From: Chaetoderma sp. LZ-2023a
Lineage: Eukaryota; Mollusca; Caudofoveata; Chaetodermatida; Chaetodermatidae
NCBI GenBank assembly: GCA_034401795.1
Contig: CM067360.1
Coordinates: forward strand, 124,475,901-124,539,900
Length of the DNA stretch: 64,000 nt
Direction of reading: 5' to 3'
Below, in pieces: positions 34,422 to 45,099 of the stretch; within the stretch, counting starts at the first letter, position 1; every line of letters begins with the position of its first letter. The position numbers and the translations under genes are program-made. Under the pieces are notes generated by a model, which saw only the letters and a program-made list of their open reading frames with translations, did no database searches and had not been told where the DNA came from.

Positions 34422-34789
34422 ATAATTTTTGTCGTGCTAGCCAATGAGAAAATGGGAATGGAATGATAAGCAGAAGCGGCTTAAACAATGTATATATTTC
34501 GTGGAAAAACATTTCTTAGGCATAACTCATTACTCATTGCACTTTTCATGAGTGTCGCTGGTTAGTATCCTTTACCACAGGCATTTTAATTATATATATA
34601 ATAGTGGAATATGTGGTACTGGGATGGGTGAACGAAAATTCAAAGGCCTGTGCTTTCATTTTTAACAATGCTGATAATAAAAGCTGAAAATATGTTCATA
34701 TTCGGTTTTTCGATATTTATATTTTATAAGCATTTTTGAAACGGTCAGTGCGTGATATCAGTTTTAAATATGGTATCGGTATATCGGGC

Positions 34790-35100
34790 AGCCCAAGTGT
34801 CCATGCATGTGTGTGTGTGTGTGTATGCGTACGTGCGTGTCCCAAGCTCTATCTAAAAAGCTGCTGGTCTGATTTGATTCAAATTCTAACAACAAAGTAT
34901 CATACAGTGAAAGAGGATTTGCAGACTGGGCATATGATCAGGATAAAGAAACAAATCCCGGTCAGATCGAAATCAGGATTTATAGATATCTTGGGAACTG
35001 CTAGTCCAATTTGGCACAGATTTTAACACAAGTGTACTGTTGTGGCCATCCACTAGGGTTACACAACTTTGGGGTGGGGTGGGGTGGGGTTGGGTGTGAA
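34790..35100 (+). repeat. Dispersed repeat with GT and GGGGT tracts
   Basis: The body (AAATTCTAACAACAAAGTAT, GAAAGAGGATTTGCAGACTG, GATTTTAACACAAGTGTACT) is related to 16,620-16,870. It carries a (GT)n run at 34,810 and four GGGGT units near 35,072. Confidence 0.55.
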
Positions 35101-35221
35101 TAAAACAATCCAGAAAATCTGACAAATCTTTAGAATGTGACAAAAACCTGAATGTGAGTGTGTTTAATCTCGTTTGTTGTTCTACATCCTGTATTTCTGC
35201 CTATTTACCTCAATAATCTTA

Positions 35222-36053
35222 TTCCTTTAACTGCTAAATCTGGTCAAGAAATACAAAATAATTGCTTATTGAATATCAATTTGGAGGCTAAGAGAGAACT
35301 ATTAATGACTGGCTCGCTTATCGAGCCAGTTATTCCAGTTGTAAATTTAAAAAAAAATTCTCTTAGCCTGTAAATGGACATTCCTCAACACCAATGCAAA
35401 CATCGGATTTGGCCTGCTTGGTCATTAAAGTGTTAATTACTCTTGTCCAAAGAGGAAATAGAGTATTATATGTGTCTGTTTGATTCCAAACAAATTTTCT
35501 TGAAAAAATCTGAAAGGAATTTTAAAAATTAGCTCTGATTTGTTACTTATGAACATGTACATTTCATGACAAAATTGTATCTATTTATAACCTATTATTA
35601 TTATTGCTTAATTAAACTTTTAATGGTCAAACGGGACAAAGCGGGCCTCTGCAGAGGTCTTAAGTAATGTCTATTTACAGACCAAGAGAAGACTATTTTA
35701 GAAAATTTATCACTGGAATGACTGGCTCGATAACTGAGCCAGTTATTCCAGTGATAAATTTTCAAAAATAGTCTTCTCTTGACCTGTAACCAGACATTAC
35801 TATGTTCTTGACCATCAACCCTTTAACCCGTGAATTTGTTCATGAAAATTTCAATTTTATCTGTAAAAAATGTCCATTTGCAGACCAAGAGAAAACTATT
35901 TTAGAAAATTTACCACTGGAATGACTGGCTCGGTTATCGAGCCAGTCATTCCAGTGATAAATTTTCTAAAATAGTCTTCTCTTGGTCTGTAAGTGGACAT
36001 ATCTCATAAGCACTGCAGAAGGCATTTTTGTCTGATATGAGTGTAATAGGTTT
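35222..36053. repeat. Three family A MITEs
   Basis: Copies at 35,222-35,436, 35,612-35,824 and 35,816-36,053. The last two overlap by a CAACCCTTTAACCC junction and both have nearly perfect hairpins centred on CTGGCTCGATAACTGAGCCAG and CTGGCTCGGTTATCGAGCCAG-type sequence. Confidence 0.75.
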
Positions 36054-36482
36054 AAGGATTTAACAATGCGCTGTGATATCTTAATCCACTAACTTACATA
36101 ATGACGTTATGTTATTTGTATTTTAATATATTGCTCAAGATTTCTTCAATTGACTGATATATATATTTGCACACAGTTTATGAATTGTTCAAACATTTTT
36201 GTTAAAATTTATATAAGAAATTTAATATTCTATATTTTCGTCTTTTATATTGTTGACTGTTTGTTTATACAGTATACTAAGCATAATTATTTCATATGAT
36301 TCCCGATTGCTTTATTAATATTTTTCTGCAACATACTATGAATCGTGACCAACGATATTTGCAAGAATTCAATATGAATATATATATACTAAGTCTGATC
36401 TGGCATAACCATGGTATCAAACTTGGCTATTAACTATCTGCTCGCTCAATTTCTGCAAACTACATTTTCATGGGTTTTAACG

Positions 36483-36585
36483 CTGGATATACTGAATATT
36501 TTTTAAATAATTTGACTGAAAGTTGTTCGTGGCTAAGCCACCAACAACTTTTAGTCAAATTGTTTTCAAAATATTCAATAGGTAT
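36483..36585. repeat. Family B palindrome, TTGGTGGC variant
   Basis: Same centre class as the copy at 22.8 kb (GTTGTTCGTGGC/GCCACCAACAAC), with one unpaired base. Confidence 0.7.
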
Positions 36586-36944
36586 TTCCGAAGAACCCTG
36601 CTGATATTTGGCTCATATAGTCAAAAGGTCAACATGCTTGAGGTTTTTGAAGGGTGAAAGGTTTAACTTTGGTGTCAGAGTAACCTGAATAAATTTTTTT
36701 CAAATGTTGTCAGCCAATTCAGTTATAGTGTTATGACTGTTTCCCTAGTGTTTCCAAAGAACCCTATTGATTTTGTTGTCAAAGGTCACAGTGACCAGTT
36801 TAAGGAAATTGCTGTGGAGGGAGGTATGGGGGTTTGCATATATTTCAGAAATGTCTGATTGTCATTATTGTTACCAACACCACTGCCAAGCCAGCATAAC
36901 CCCCGCTTAATCATTTAATCAGTCCTCATGTTACTGAATCGATG

Positions 36945-37320
36945 ATGTTCTATATAATGGATAAATCCAATCTGTCACTCAAGTATTGATGTCATAATAA
37001 ACTACGTCACAATTCAGTGTCACAATCCACGATCGTAATTGACAGAAACACACACATAAACCTGGAATAGTATGAATTGTATGTCGTCTATTTAATAAAC
37101 ATTCTGTTAAATATTTTTTAACTAATTTGACTGGGTGCTGTTGATGCCATAGGCAGCAACAGCACCCAGTTAAATTAGTTTCAAAATATTCATCAGCTTA
37201 TCTGTATAGATTTCTGGAAATTGATAATGAATGAGTTTAAGGATCGATCTATCCCAACAGACAAAGCATGGACGTAGCTTAACTAGAGATGGCTGGGGCA
37301 AGGCTAAAAGTTGTTATAGA
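36945..37320 (-). repeat. Composite repeat, family C, full copy
   Basis: Reversed. A hairpin at 37,104-37,197 has the centre GGGTGCTGTTGATGCC/GGCAGCAACAGCACCC, followed by GATCGATCTATCCCAACA. Confidence 0.7.
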
Positions 37321-37519
37321 AATGGAATATTGGTGTGTCCGTTTGTGTATGTACTAACTTCATTCGCTCTATAGCTAACCGGAGAAATAGTACCTTTATC
37401 CCTTTGATCCTTACAGACTAGAATGACAAATTCTTTCCGATGTAAGGAATATTTTATTGAAGATTTTGAAAATATTTTGACATGGAGCTGTTGCTGCCTC
37501 TAGTAGTTCAACAGCTGTC

Positions 37520-39594
37520 CTGTATAGTTGTCCTGAAATTGAAACGCTGGTATTTCAAAGCTTAACCCTTTTACTGATGAATTCTCTAGAACTCATGTCC
37601 AACACACCCCTACAGGAGAACTATTGAATATTTCGAAAATAATTTGACTCGAAGCTTTAGACCCATTTTCCATGTTTACATTTTTTCGGGTTGCTAGTGG
37701 CTTCCGGTAGGCTGTTTAAAATCGATATAGTTGTTTTACAATGTAACCTTTCCACGTGCACGGCTAGCCATGCGGTCACCCGCACGCGTTTGAATGAAAT
37801 CGATCCTTGCTAGATTTTTTTAAAGCCTCAAGTTTTTAGACACCTGGCATTGTTTTATAATTGGCTAAGACCATCTTCTTCATCATCGTTTCTAAATTCC
37901 TCTTGTGGCAGGAGCACAGTTTTAAATAATAACTATAAATAAAAATGCCCACATGGAAATGTGTTTGCCACATAGGTAACAAACAGCAAGGTGGATAGCC
38001 GCTCGGCTTGAAACATTGTACATGGAAAACCACCCTACATCTTCCAGGCAAATTAATTCAAAATTTTCAACAATTGACTTATTTCGTAAAGAATGTATGT
38101 TTTCAGGGATTCGATGGTGAGAGAGGAATAGACTATAGGACTTGATATTTGATACCAAAATCTTGTTTGGTATTCACTCTATTAATCATGATTTTAACAA
38201 ACTGAAAATGTTCAACAATATTTTTCTAAATTAATATTTATTGTAAGAATTATATTTTATATACGAATAAAATCACAATTTTCTAATGATCTGTGTTTAT
38301 GTTATACATAGGACAGTTGATATTGCTGTCTCTGTGTCTATTGAATGTAGCTGTTGAAAATCTACAGCGGCTGCTGTACATAAAAGTTAAATTGATTAAC
38401 GCCTCCCACTCGAATGCAATATTCTATCTTTTACTGTGTAAAAAGCTAAGAAACTGGTGTACATTTTTCAACAATTCATCTTGTAATTGAAATTGAAAAT
38501 TAAAAATTTTGACATCTGAGTTGTTAGGGTTAATTATAAGAATGACATCCGCACTCAAAGTTTGTATTTAATATATAGTGCAGTTAAACATATATTAACC
38601 CTTTAACACTGAACCTGCCTAAATTGACAACTACTAGTGGTCGTAAGAAATGTTCATTTAACACATTTTTTAAATTTTACATCTAGTTGGTTTTGAAGAT
38701 TATTTGCTTGGTCTACAAATGAACATTTTCTGTGAGAATAAATGGAGATTTTGATCTGATCCACATCCAGGTTATTTTATCCTAATCAAGGCTAAAGTCT
38801 GGAAATCCTCTTGCACAGTAAGTTCATGTGTTGTGTTAAAATTTGAGTGAAATTGGATATGCATATGACACAAATACGTAGATACCATGTTCCTGGGTGC
38901 TCCTGGGCCATAGGAGGGTTAATAATGGACTCCGGGCACACAGCTTTTTACTTCACACATGCATGCATGCATGCACGCACGCACACAGACACACCCACAC
39001 ACCAGCGCATGCTGGAGGAGGAGTTGCAGATCGCCAAGTACATGCATATGCATTATCGGACTGAACATACAGATTTTGATTCACGTGTCTATACGGTCGG
39101 CCGAAGACAGTGAAACGGAAATCAATTAGAGACTGCCTGTAAAGCTTATGACTATACGAACAACCGTAGCACATAAGCCATTTAACACATGAGACACGTT
39201 GTATGAGATCTGGAGAAATGTGATCTGCAAGTATCCCCTATGTATTAGAGGACACATCTCAGCCCCACAGCTGACACACTACTGGTCTGAACTAAAAGTG
39301 GAAACACAGAACTTGCTCCCTCCCAGAATAATGGAACACATCCTGTAGACGGCACAGAGATGTATTGCCATCATACGACTTCTCCAGAGACAATACGCCA
39401 TCTCACAGAATACAGGAGCTTGCCATACAAGCTGTATAACTTGGGCCATGGCGTCCTCACCCTGTCAGAGATGATAGATGTGGTAGCTAATTTGAAGACA
39501 CACTTCTCCATCATCAAAACACACAGACTTTGCCAATATTACCGATCATGTCCCTCACATTATTAAAATAACATTCTCTCTCTTTCGTATTACT
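37520..39594. other. No gene recognised; repeat debris
   Basis: Contains a decayed family A piece (38,596-38,745), a CATG/CACG microsatellite (38,958-39,002), and at 39,360-39,540 a + strand frame (ETIRHLTEYRSLPYKLYNL, then QYYRSCPSH) that may belong to the decayed gypsy element beginning at 39,595. I could not confirm that. Confidence 0.4.
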
Positions 39595-39655
39595 GACAAA
39601 GACAGACCATTTGAATGGGATGCTGAACGTGAAGAGGCCTTTCAAACGGTCATGG
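39595..39655 (+). pseudogene. Ty3/gypsy pol fragment, left part (RT/RNase H boundary)
   Basis: The + strand reads KDRPFEWDAEREEAFQTVM, the conserved linker between reverse transcriptase and RNase H in gypsy elements. It stops at the DIRS insertion; related sequence resumes beyond 45,006. Confidence 0.75.
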
Positions 39656-39695
39656 AATGCAGGAAATTCCAATTTCCCTTTCTCCGAGATCTAAC

Positions 39696-39850
39696 AATAC
39701 TCACCATTCTGTTACTTTCTGATACACAGCTGGCCTTGACAGCTGGCTCTAGGACTATAGACTTAGAAAGCTTTACCGACTCCTTGGAACCGGGTACTCG
39801 GCTCCCAACTGCCGAGTACCCGTCTACCATAGAGCTCATTGTTTGCATAG
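39696..39850. repeat. DIRS terminal inverted repeat (3' end)
   Basis: About 155 bases matching 44,837-44,994 in inverted orientation, with a 3-base gap (CTT) and very few substitutions. It contains a perfect 12-bp-arm hairpin, CGGGTACTCGGC / GCCGAGTACCCG, at 39,791-39,822. A unique extension (39,655-39,695) lies outside it. Confidence 0.9.
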
Positions 39851-39905
39851 CCACCAAACAAGAGAATTCCATGGCTTGCCTCCGTGGGGCTGGGAGGCTG
39901 GGTCC

Positions 39906-40005
39906 GTAACAGAATGGTGAGTATTGTTAGATCTCGGAGAAAGGGAAATTGAAATTTCCTGCATTCTCCTTCGATCAATACTCACCATTCTGTTACTTTC
40001 TGATA
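39906..40005. repeat. DIRS internal complementary region
   Basis: 39,906-39,966 is the reverse complement of the outer left end (39,655-39,715). 39,962-40,005 is the reverse complement of the outer right end (around 44,965-45,006). This is the circle-junction template expected of DIRS elements, and it fixes the element ends to within a few bases. Confidence 0.88.
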
Positions 40006-40507
40006 TACACCAGATTTGTTCAGTATCCTGGTGGGAAGGGGCAAGCCATAAATGCTACTTTTGCCCCTTGGAGAAAGATTTAGACTTAACCACTTGACTA
40101 ACGGAGACCTAAAAGGACTGTCAAGTTATCGGAACCGAATCACATTCGCGTCACTGCCCCCCCCCCTTTTTCTCCTAAGAAAAGGGAGAGAACTCACGAA
40201 CATGTATCTCGCCTGAAACACAAATATGCCAAGAGGGTTAACTGCTCCTTGCATATCCACATGTATTAGCCTGGGAATGAGCATGAATATATAAGATGAA
40301 TGAACATGATATATAGACATAATACAAAAAACTCTCACTATTGAATTACCTTATGATAATTGGACTTCAGACGTACCGCCTCCAACCATTCACTGGTCCG
40401 GCCATCAGTGACACAATCTGGTTGTCATCCTCACGCTCGACCATGCCTGCTTTAGGTTCTTTTCTAACCGAAGTGAAAAAAGGGTGAAGAGCAGTGTGGC
40501 CACTTAA

Positions 40508-42557
40508 CTATCGTCTCAAAACAGCTAAAGCGAGTGGATTGGCTGAGTCTGACACATCTCTCATATAGTAATCCGTGAATGAGGACTCACAGTGCCATTG
40601 TGCAACGGCCATGATGTCCTCTAACGGAACACCACTGTAAAGGGCGGTCGAGGCGGCTATTCCTCTAACATCGTGTGCCCTTGCGCCTTGCACCTGGTGC
40701 CCAGTCGCCATCTCATGAGTAGTCTGAATGCATTCGACTACCCAACGAGAGATAGTATCCATGGGCACCTGCACTGGGTTTTCCACCAGCAGATCTAGCA
40801 GATCCGTGAACCACGCCGTGCTTGGCCAATACAGCGCTATTAGCAGGACCAGACATGGTTCCTCCCTGATCTTCACCAATACCTTCGGCAGAAGGATGGT
40901 GGGTGAGTACGCGTAAGCGTGCATCCCCCTCCAGCTTATCGCCAGAGCGTCTGTATCGACGGCATTTGGATCTGGAATCGGCGAGACATAAGTCATGATT
41001 TGAGCATTTTCCCTTGTGGCGAACAAGTCCACGTTGGGTTTGCCCCAATGCTCGAAGATCCTTCGTAGAACTGGAGGGTTGAGGAACCATTCTGTCGGCA
41101 GAATTCTCTGTCTGCGAGACAAAGCATCCGCCAGAATGTTCAATCGGCCAGGAATGTGAGCTGCTTTCAAAACAACCGAGTAATTCCTGCACCATTGAAT
41201 CAAGTGCCACACTTTGATACAAAGTGTTGGTGACCTGGTCCCGCCTTGGCGATTTATGTATGATACTACCGTCGAATTGTCCGACCGTATCAATATCACC
41301 TTGCCCCTGATCATCGGAAGAAACTCTTCCAACGCCAGTTCCACTGCCATCATATCCAACAGATTGATATGCAGCTGACTCTCCAGGAGAGTCCATGTGC
41401 CCGAGACCTGGTGTTCTCCCAGGCAGGCACCCCACCCTTCCAGCGACGCATCCGTGTACATGGACAGCTGGGGGCGAGGTAGGTGCAGCGAAACCCCTAC
41501 TAGGAGATTCTGACGCTGTATCCACCGTACAAGATGCGATATTATCGGCTCCAAAACTGGCACCAGTTTTGACAGGGGTTCTGTTCTCTGTCTCCACAGA
41601 GACATCAGATACAACTGGATAGGTCTTCTCATTAGAGCAGCGAACGGGATCACTTGCTCCATGGAGACCATCATGCCCAGCATCTGAAGAAACCGCCTCG
41701 CCTGAATGTGGTTTCCCACTCGAAAACTCTCGAGGATGGCTAACAGAGACACCACTCTGGGCTCTGACGGGTAAACCCTGCCCTCCTCGAGATCGAAACG
41801 CATCCCCAAATAAACGAAATGTTGAGTGGGTGTCAACTCGGATTTCTCCTTGTTGACTATCCAGCCTAGATCTGAAAGTAACTTCAGAGTCAGAGCAGTA
41901 TCCACGTTCAACCTGGCTGCTGAGTCTGCCTTGAGCAGCCAGTCATCTATGTAGGTGTGTAGCGCCACGTTCTCTTTTCTGAGAAACGCTGTCACCGCAA
42001 GGACCACTCTTGTGAAAATCCTCAGAGCTGTCGACAGGCCAAACGGGAGAACAGTAAACTCCCATACTTGATTCTGAAACGCAAATCTCAGAAACCTGTG
42101 CCAACTCCGGTTCATTGGAATGTGGAAATATGCATCTTTCAGATCGATCGACACACACCACATTCCCTTCCTCAATCCCGCCATTACCGATCTCGGCGTT
42201 TCCATCTGGAACCGAGGCGTATGGATAAACCAATTTAATGGCCTGAGATTGAGTATGGGTCTCCATCCCCCCCGTGCTCTTGGGGACAAGGAACATGTTT
42301 GAATAGAAGCCTGGAGTGTTCCGGTTCGCTGGTTTTATTGCTCCCTTCAGAAGCAAACCCGACACTTCCTTTTGAACGGCTTCTAACTTGTCTGGCTCCC
42401 TTGGTACGGGTGTCCAGACAGGTGCCAAAGACAGATTTTGTGGCGGAAAGTCCCACCACTCCGGCATGTAACCCTGAGATAACCATCCCAGGACCAGACT
42501 GTCTGACGTCACACCTCGCCAGGCCTCGACGAAACGCATGAGCCTTCCACCCACCAT
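40508..42557 (-). CDS. DIRS reverse transcriptase-RNase H fused to tyrosine recombinase C-terminus
   Basis: The frame opening at 42,557 (GRLMRFVEAW) runs to a 7-base C run (42,267-42,273 on +), where a one-base shift moves it into the 593-codon frame. RT motifs: DLKDAYFHIPM, LPFGLSTA and the catalytic YIDD. RNase H: YTDASLEGWG, ELALEEF, RSDNSTV, ADALSR. After the usual RNase H end (IALYWPSTAWF) the protein jumps at about residue 500 to a recombinase tail: HDVRGIAAS (H-x-x-R), AQWHCESSF, and the nucleophile region FTDYYMRD. Roughly 200-250 residues of recombinase, with the first catalytic Arg, are absent. Apart from the run, the frame has no stops. Alternatives (splicing, frameshifting) cannot restore missing DNA. 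Confidence 0.88.
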
Positions 42558-42746
42558 AGATGCCTCGACGTCTAACGGGGTTGTCCGGCTCGCAGTCCGC
42601 TCCCCACACCCCCCCCCACCCCCTCCCCCCTTTCTTAACGAGAGAGAGAGAGAACCATTTCGGTCTCGGCACGGCGGGTATAACTGGCACGCTGTTCCTG
42701 TCGCACAGGTGCGGTCCAGGCGGATATGAAGGGAGCTCTCGTACCC

Positions 42747-44126
42747 TCAGGTACGATCCGCTCCCTTCTGTCCGCCCTTGGAGGACTTACCCTTACCCTT
42801 CCCCGTGCCCTTCTCGCCTCTAGGGCGGTCAGAAGCAACCTTGGGGAGGGTAGGAGCCTCTACAACCTTCCTGGCTTTCTTAGCCGCCGCCGTCTGAGAA
42901 AATCCAGCTGAAGCAGAAGTCGCAGCAGGCTTAGCTTTCGCCTTGCCCCTATGCTTCTTCTGCTTCTTTGGAGGTTGTCCAGCTAGCGGTTTCCCCACAG
43001 CCCCTAGTGCGTGCGCTTGCCGCACTAGCTCCAGCTGTAGGTTGACCGCCAACCGATTCTGCGCGATGCTGGCTGTATCCTCTAGGATGGCCCGCGCTTG
43101 GCCACCGAAGATGCTAGGCCCTGTCAGGGGCGTCCCAAGAAGACGCTCCCTGACTGCCGTAGCTGGACGCATATGGTCAATAACCATTTGCCTCCTGGAT
43201 TTGGTCACATGCGCCTGCACCCTTGCCAGTGCGTACATAGACAGCACCAAGCCGTCATTCACGCATGAAGGCGCCACAGGTGGCACAGGGTGGCCTGCCC
43301 CCGCTTCAGCCCACACCGACTGAAGGAGATGATAAGAGTGGTTGACAGCACTCATAGCTGCCCTCACACCCTCGTCGCATAGGGACAGGACTTCCTCTTG
43401 GTGTACCTGGGACCTGTCCACAAGTGCCGGACCGGGGCCACCCGCTCCAGCACTCTGAACCCCCAGGACCCATCGGTCATCCTCAGTGACCGACGGCACT
43501 ACACCATATCTGTCGTATTCAGGGAGCTGGCCCTTGGTCGCAAGTTGCTTGCTATAAATAGCATCCAACAACTCTATGAACCGTGGATCCAGTCCCACTG
43601 ACTGGATCCGGGCCGCGGGCAAGATCCCCGTCCGAATCGATGCAACCGATGGACGGGCCACATCCTCCTCGGCCGTGGCCGAAACCACAGACGGGTCCAC
43701 CCTGGCTAGCCAAGCCAGAGCCTCGGACCAGTCTATTTCCGAGGAGGAAACACCCGCAAACACGTCACCCGTTGACGCGCTCACGGGCCTGCCAGCCATG
43801 GCCTCCCGGCAAGGAGCCGCGGCTGACACACCAGGCACTCTGGTAACACCTGGTTCCGATGCCACCCCATGAAACATATCAGTCCATGGGGTAGGTACGC
43901 ACGGAAAACCGTACGGACCCGTAGCGGACGCGGAACCATGGCCAAACACGGGCGCCAACGGCTCCCCATGTCCGACCGCCAGACCGGGCGAGATAGGTGA
44001 GTACCACGCCCGGCCCGGCACACCGGTCACCATACCAGCTGGTGCCAAACCAACCGACACGGAACCGGTGCCCGGTACCAGATTGGCCTCAACCACAGGC
44101 GGAGCCGCTGCCCTGGCTTGCGCCAA
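42747..44126 (-). CDS. DIRS gag-like ORF1 protein
   Basis: An open frame of about 459 codons directly upstream of the RT ORF, rich in Ala/Gly/Pro, with a middle helical part (WSEALAWL, FIELLDAIYSKQLATKG) and a C-terminal Lys-rich tail (PKKQKKHRGKAKAK, GKGKGKSSKGG), as in ORF1 of DIRS elements. The tail likely binds nucleic acid. The upstream edge is a TGA near 44,147 and the frame opens on CTG/TTG codons. The first in-frame ATG is about 30 codons in, so the true start is uncertain. It is free of stops, unlike most retroelement frames here. Confidence 0.8.
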   Translation of the reverse strand: MAQARAAAPPVVEANLVPGTGSVSVGLAPAGMVTGVPGRAWYSPISPGLAVGHGEPLAPVFGHGSASATGPYGFPCVPTPWTDMFHGVASEPGVTRVPGVSAAAPCREAMAGRPVSASTGDVFAGVSSSEIDWSEALAWLARVDPSVVSATAEEDVARPSVASIRTGILPAARIQSVGLDPRFIELLDAIYSKQLATKGQLPEYDRYGVVPSVTEDDRWVLGVQSAGAGGPGPALVDRSQVHQEEVLSLCDEGVRAAMSAVNHSYHLLQSVWAEAGAGHPVPPVAPSCVNDGLVLSMYALARVQAHVTKSRRQMVIDHMRPATAVRERLLGTPLTGPSIFGGQARAILEDTASIAQNRLAVNLQLELVRQAHALGAVGKPLAGQPPKKQKKHRGKAKAKPAATSASAGFSQTAAAKKARKVVEAPTLPKVASDRPRGEKGTGKGKGKSSKGGQKGADRT

Positions 44127-44447
44127 GCCAGACAGCTCCAGGAATCATATCGCATAGCATTCAGGGTATATTTACCAATCAAAATAAATCATACTCCTAC
44201 CGAAAGCCGACACGATATGTGAAGAAACAACAAAATGTAAACAAACTGCTGTAGCACACGGTAAAACCGCAGACCACGCATCTCTCAAGAATTTTCACAC
44301 CACCGATCATTGCAAAACGATCGTGATCACACGTAAACTTGACCATTCCAAAGTTTTCTGGTACCATTTTTAGTACGCAGCACCCAGAACAGATGCGCGA
44401 ATTAATGAAAAAAATTTCTTCACATAAAAATCCGAGCCTCACGGGTG

Positions 44448-44455
44448 TGACGTCA
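44448..44455. promoter_or_regulatory. CRE palindrome in DIRS leader
   Basis: TGACGTCA inside GGGTGTGACGTCACCCGC, about 320 bases upstream of ORF1 and inside the 5' inverted repeat. It matches the CREB/ATF consensus; function is inferred. Confidence 0.4.
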
Positions 44456-44836
44456 CCCGCTCGGACCTTACGGAAAACGACGTCAGCCGATATTCGTGTT
44501 AGAAATACCGTAGTAAACACCTATTTTCATATCTGCCGATCGCCTGTTGGGGTTTAAAGAAGGCAATCGTCTGGCATATCTCGTTGTTAGCACACGTCCC
44601 AGATTCTATGGGGTCAGAAATTGGAACATGCGACACAACGAAATTTAGAGACCTAAGTCTTTTAACTATGGATAATACGGAATTATACAACCTGGTCTTC
44701 ATTGGCGGTATTCTCCATTTTATCCAGTTAGATCCTTTCAAGAACGCACAACTATCAATTCACAGATAAGACTTAGATTTCCTTTCACAAAAACTTTAAA
44801 TCTTTCCCTGCAAAAAAACGTGGACAGCTCTTGTTG

Positions 44837-44994
44837 CTATGCAAACAAGAATGAGCTCTATGGTAGACGGGTACTCGGCAGTTGGGAGCCGAGTACCCGG
44901 TTCCAAGGAGTCGGTAAAGGTTTCTAAGTCTATAGTCCTAGAGCCAGCTGTCAAGGCCAGCTGTGTATCAGAAAGTAACAGAATGGTGAGTATT
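44837..44994. repeat. DIRS terminal inverted repeat (5' end)
   Basis: Partner of 39,696-39,850. The same 12-bp-arm hairpin lies at 44,868-44,899. Confidence 0.9.
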
Positions 44995-45099
44995 GATCGA
45001 AGGAGAAAAATTGACCTCTGCCCCCTCCTCCGTCGTCTTGGTCCACCCTGGCCCATCTTTCTGATTTATTTTGCATACAGGTGCTTAGAATTGTGTATG

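Larger units (their letters stand above)
39655..45006 (-). mobile_element. DIRS-type tyrosine-recombinase retrotransposon
   Basis: A 5.35-kb element read on the - strand: 5' inverted repeat at 44.84-44.99 kb, gag-like ORF, RT-RNase H ORF, tyrosine-recombinase remnant, internal complementary region at 39.9 kb, 3' inverted repeat at 39.70-39.85 kb. Inverted termini plus an internal region complementary to both outer ends define DIRS elements, which replicate through a circle and integrate with a tyrosine recombinase without target duplication. None is seen. The two terminal repeats are nearly identical, so insertion is recent. Loss of most of the recombinase makes this copy non-autonomous. Confidence 0.9.

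Noticed and set aside
41395..44254. Long + strand frames across the DIRS element
   Set aside because: Antisense shadows of the GC-rich gag and RT frames.
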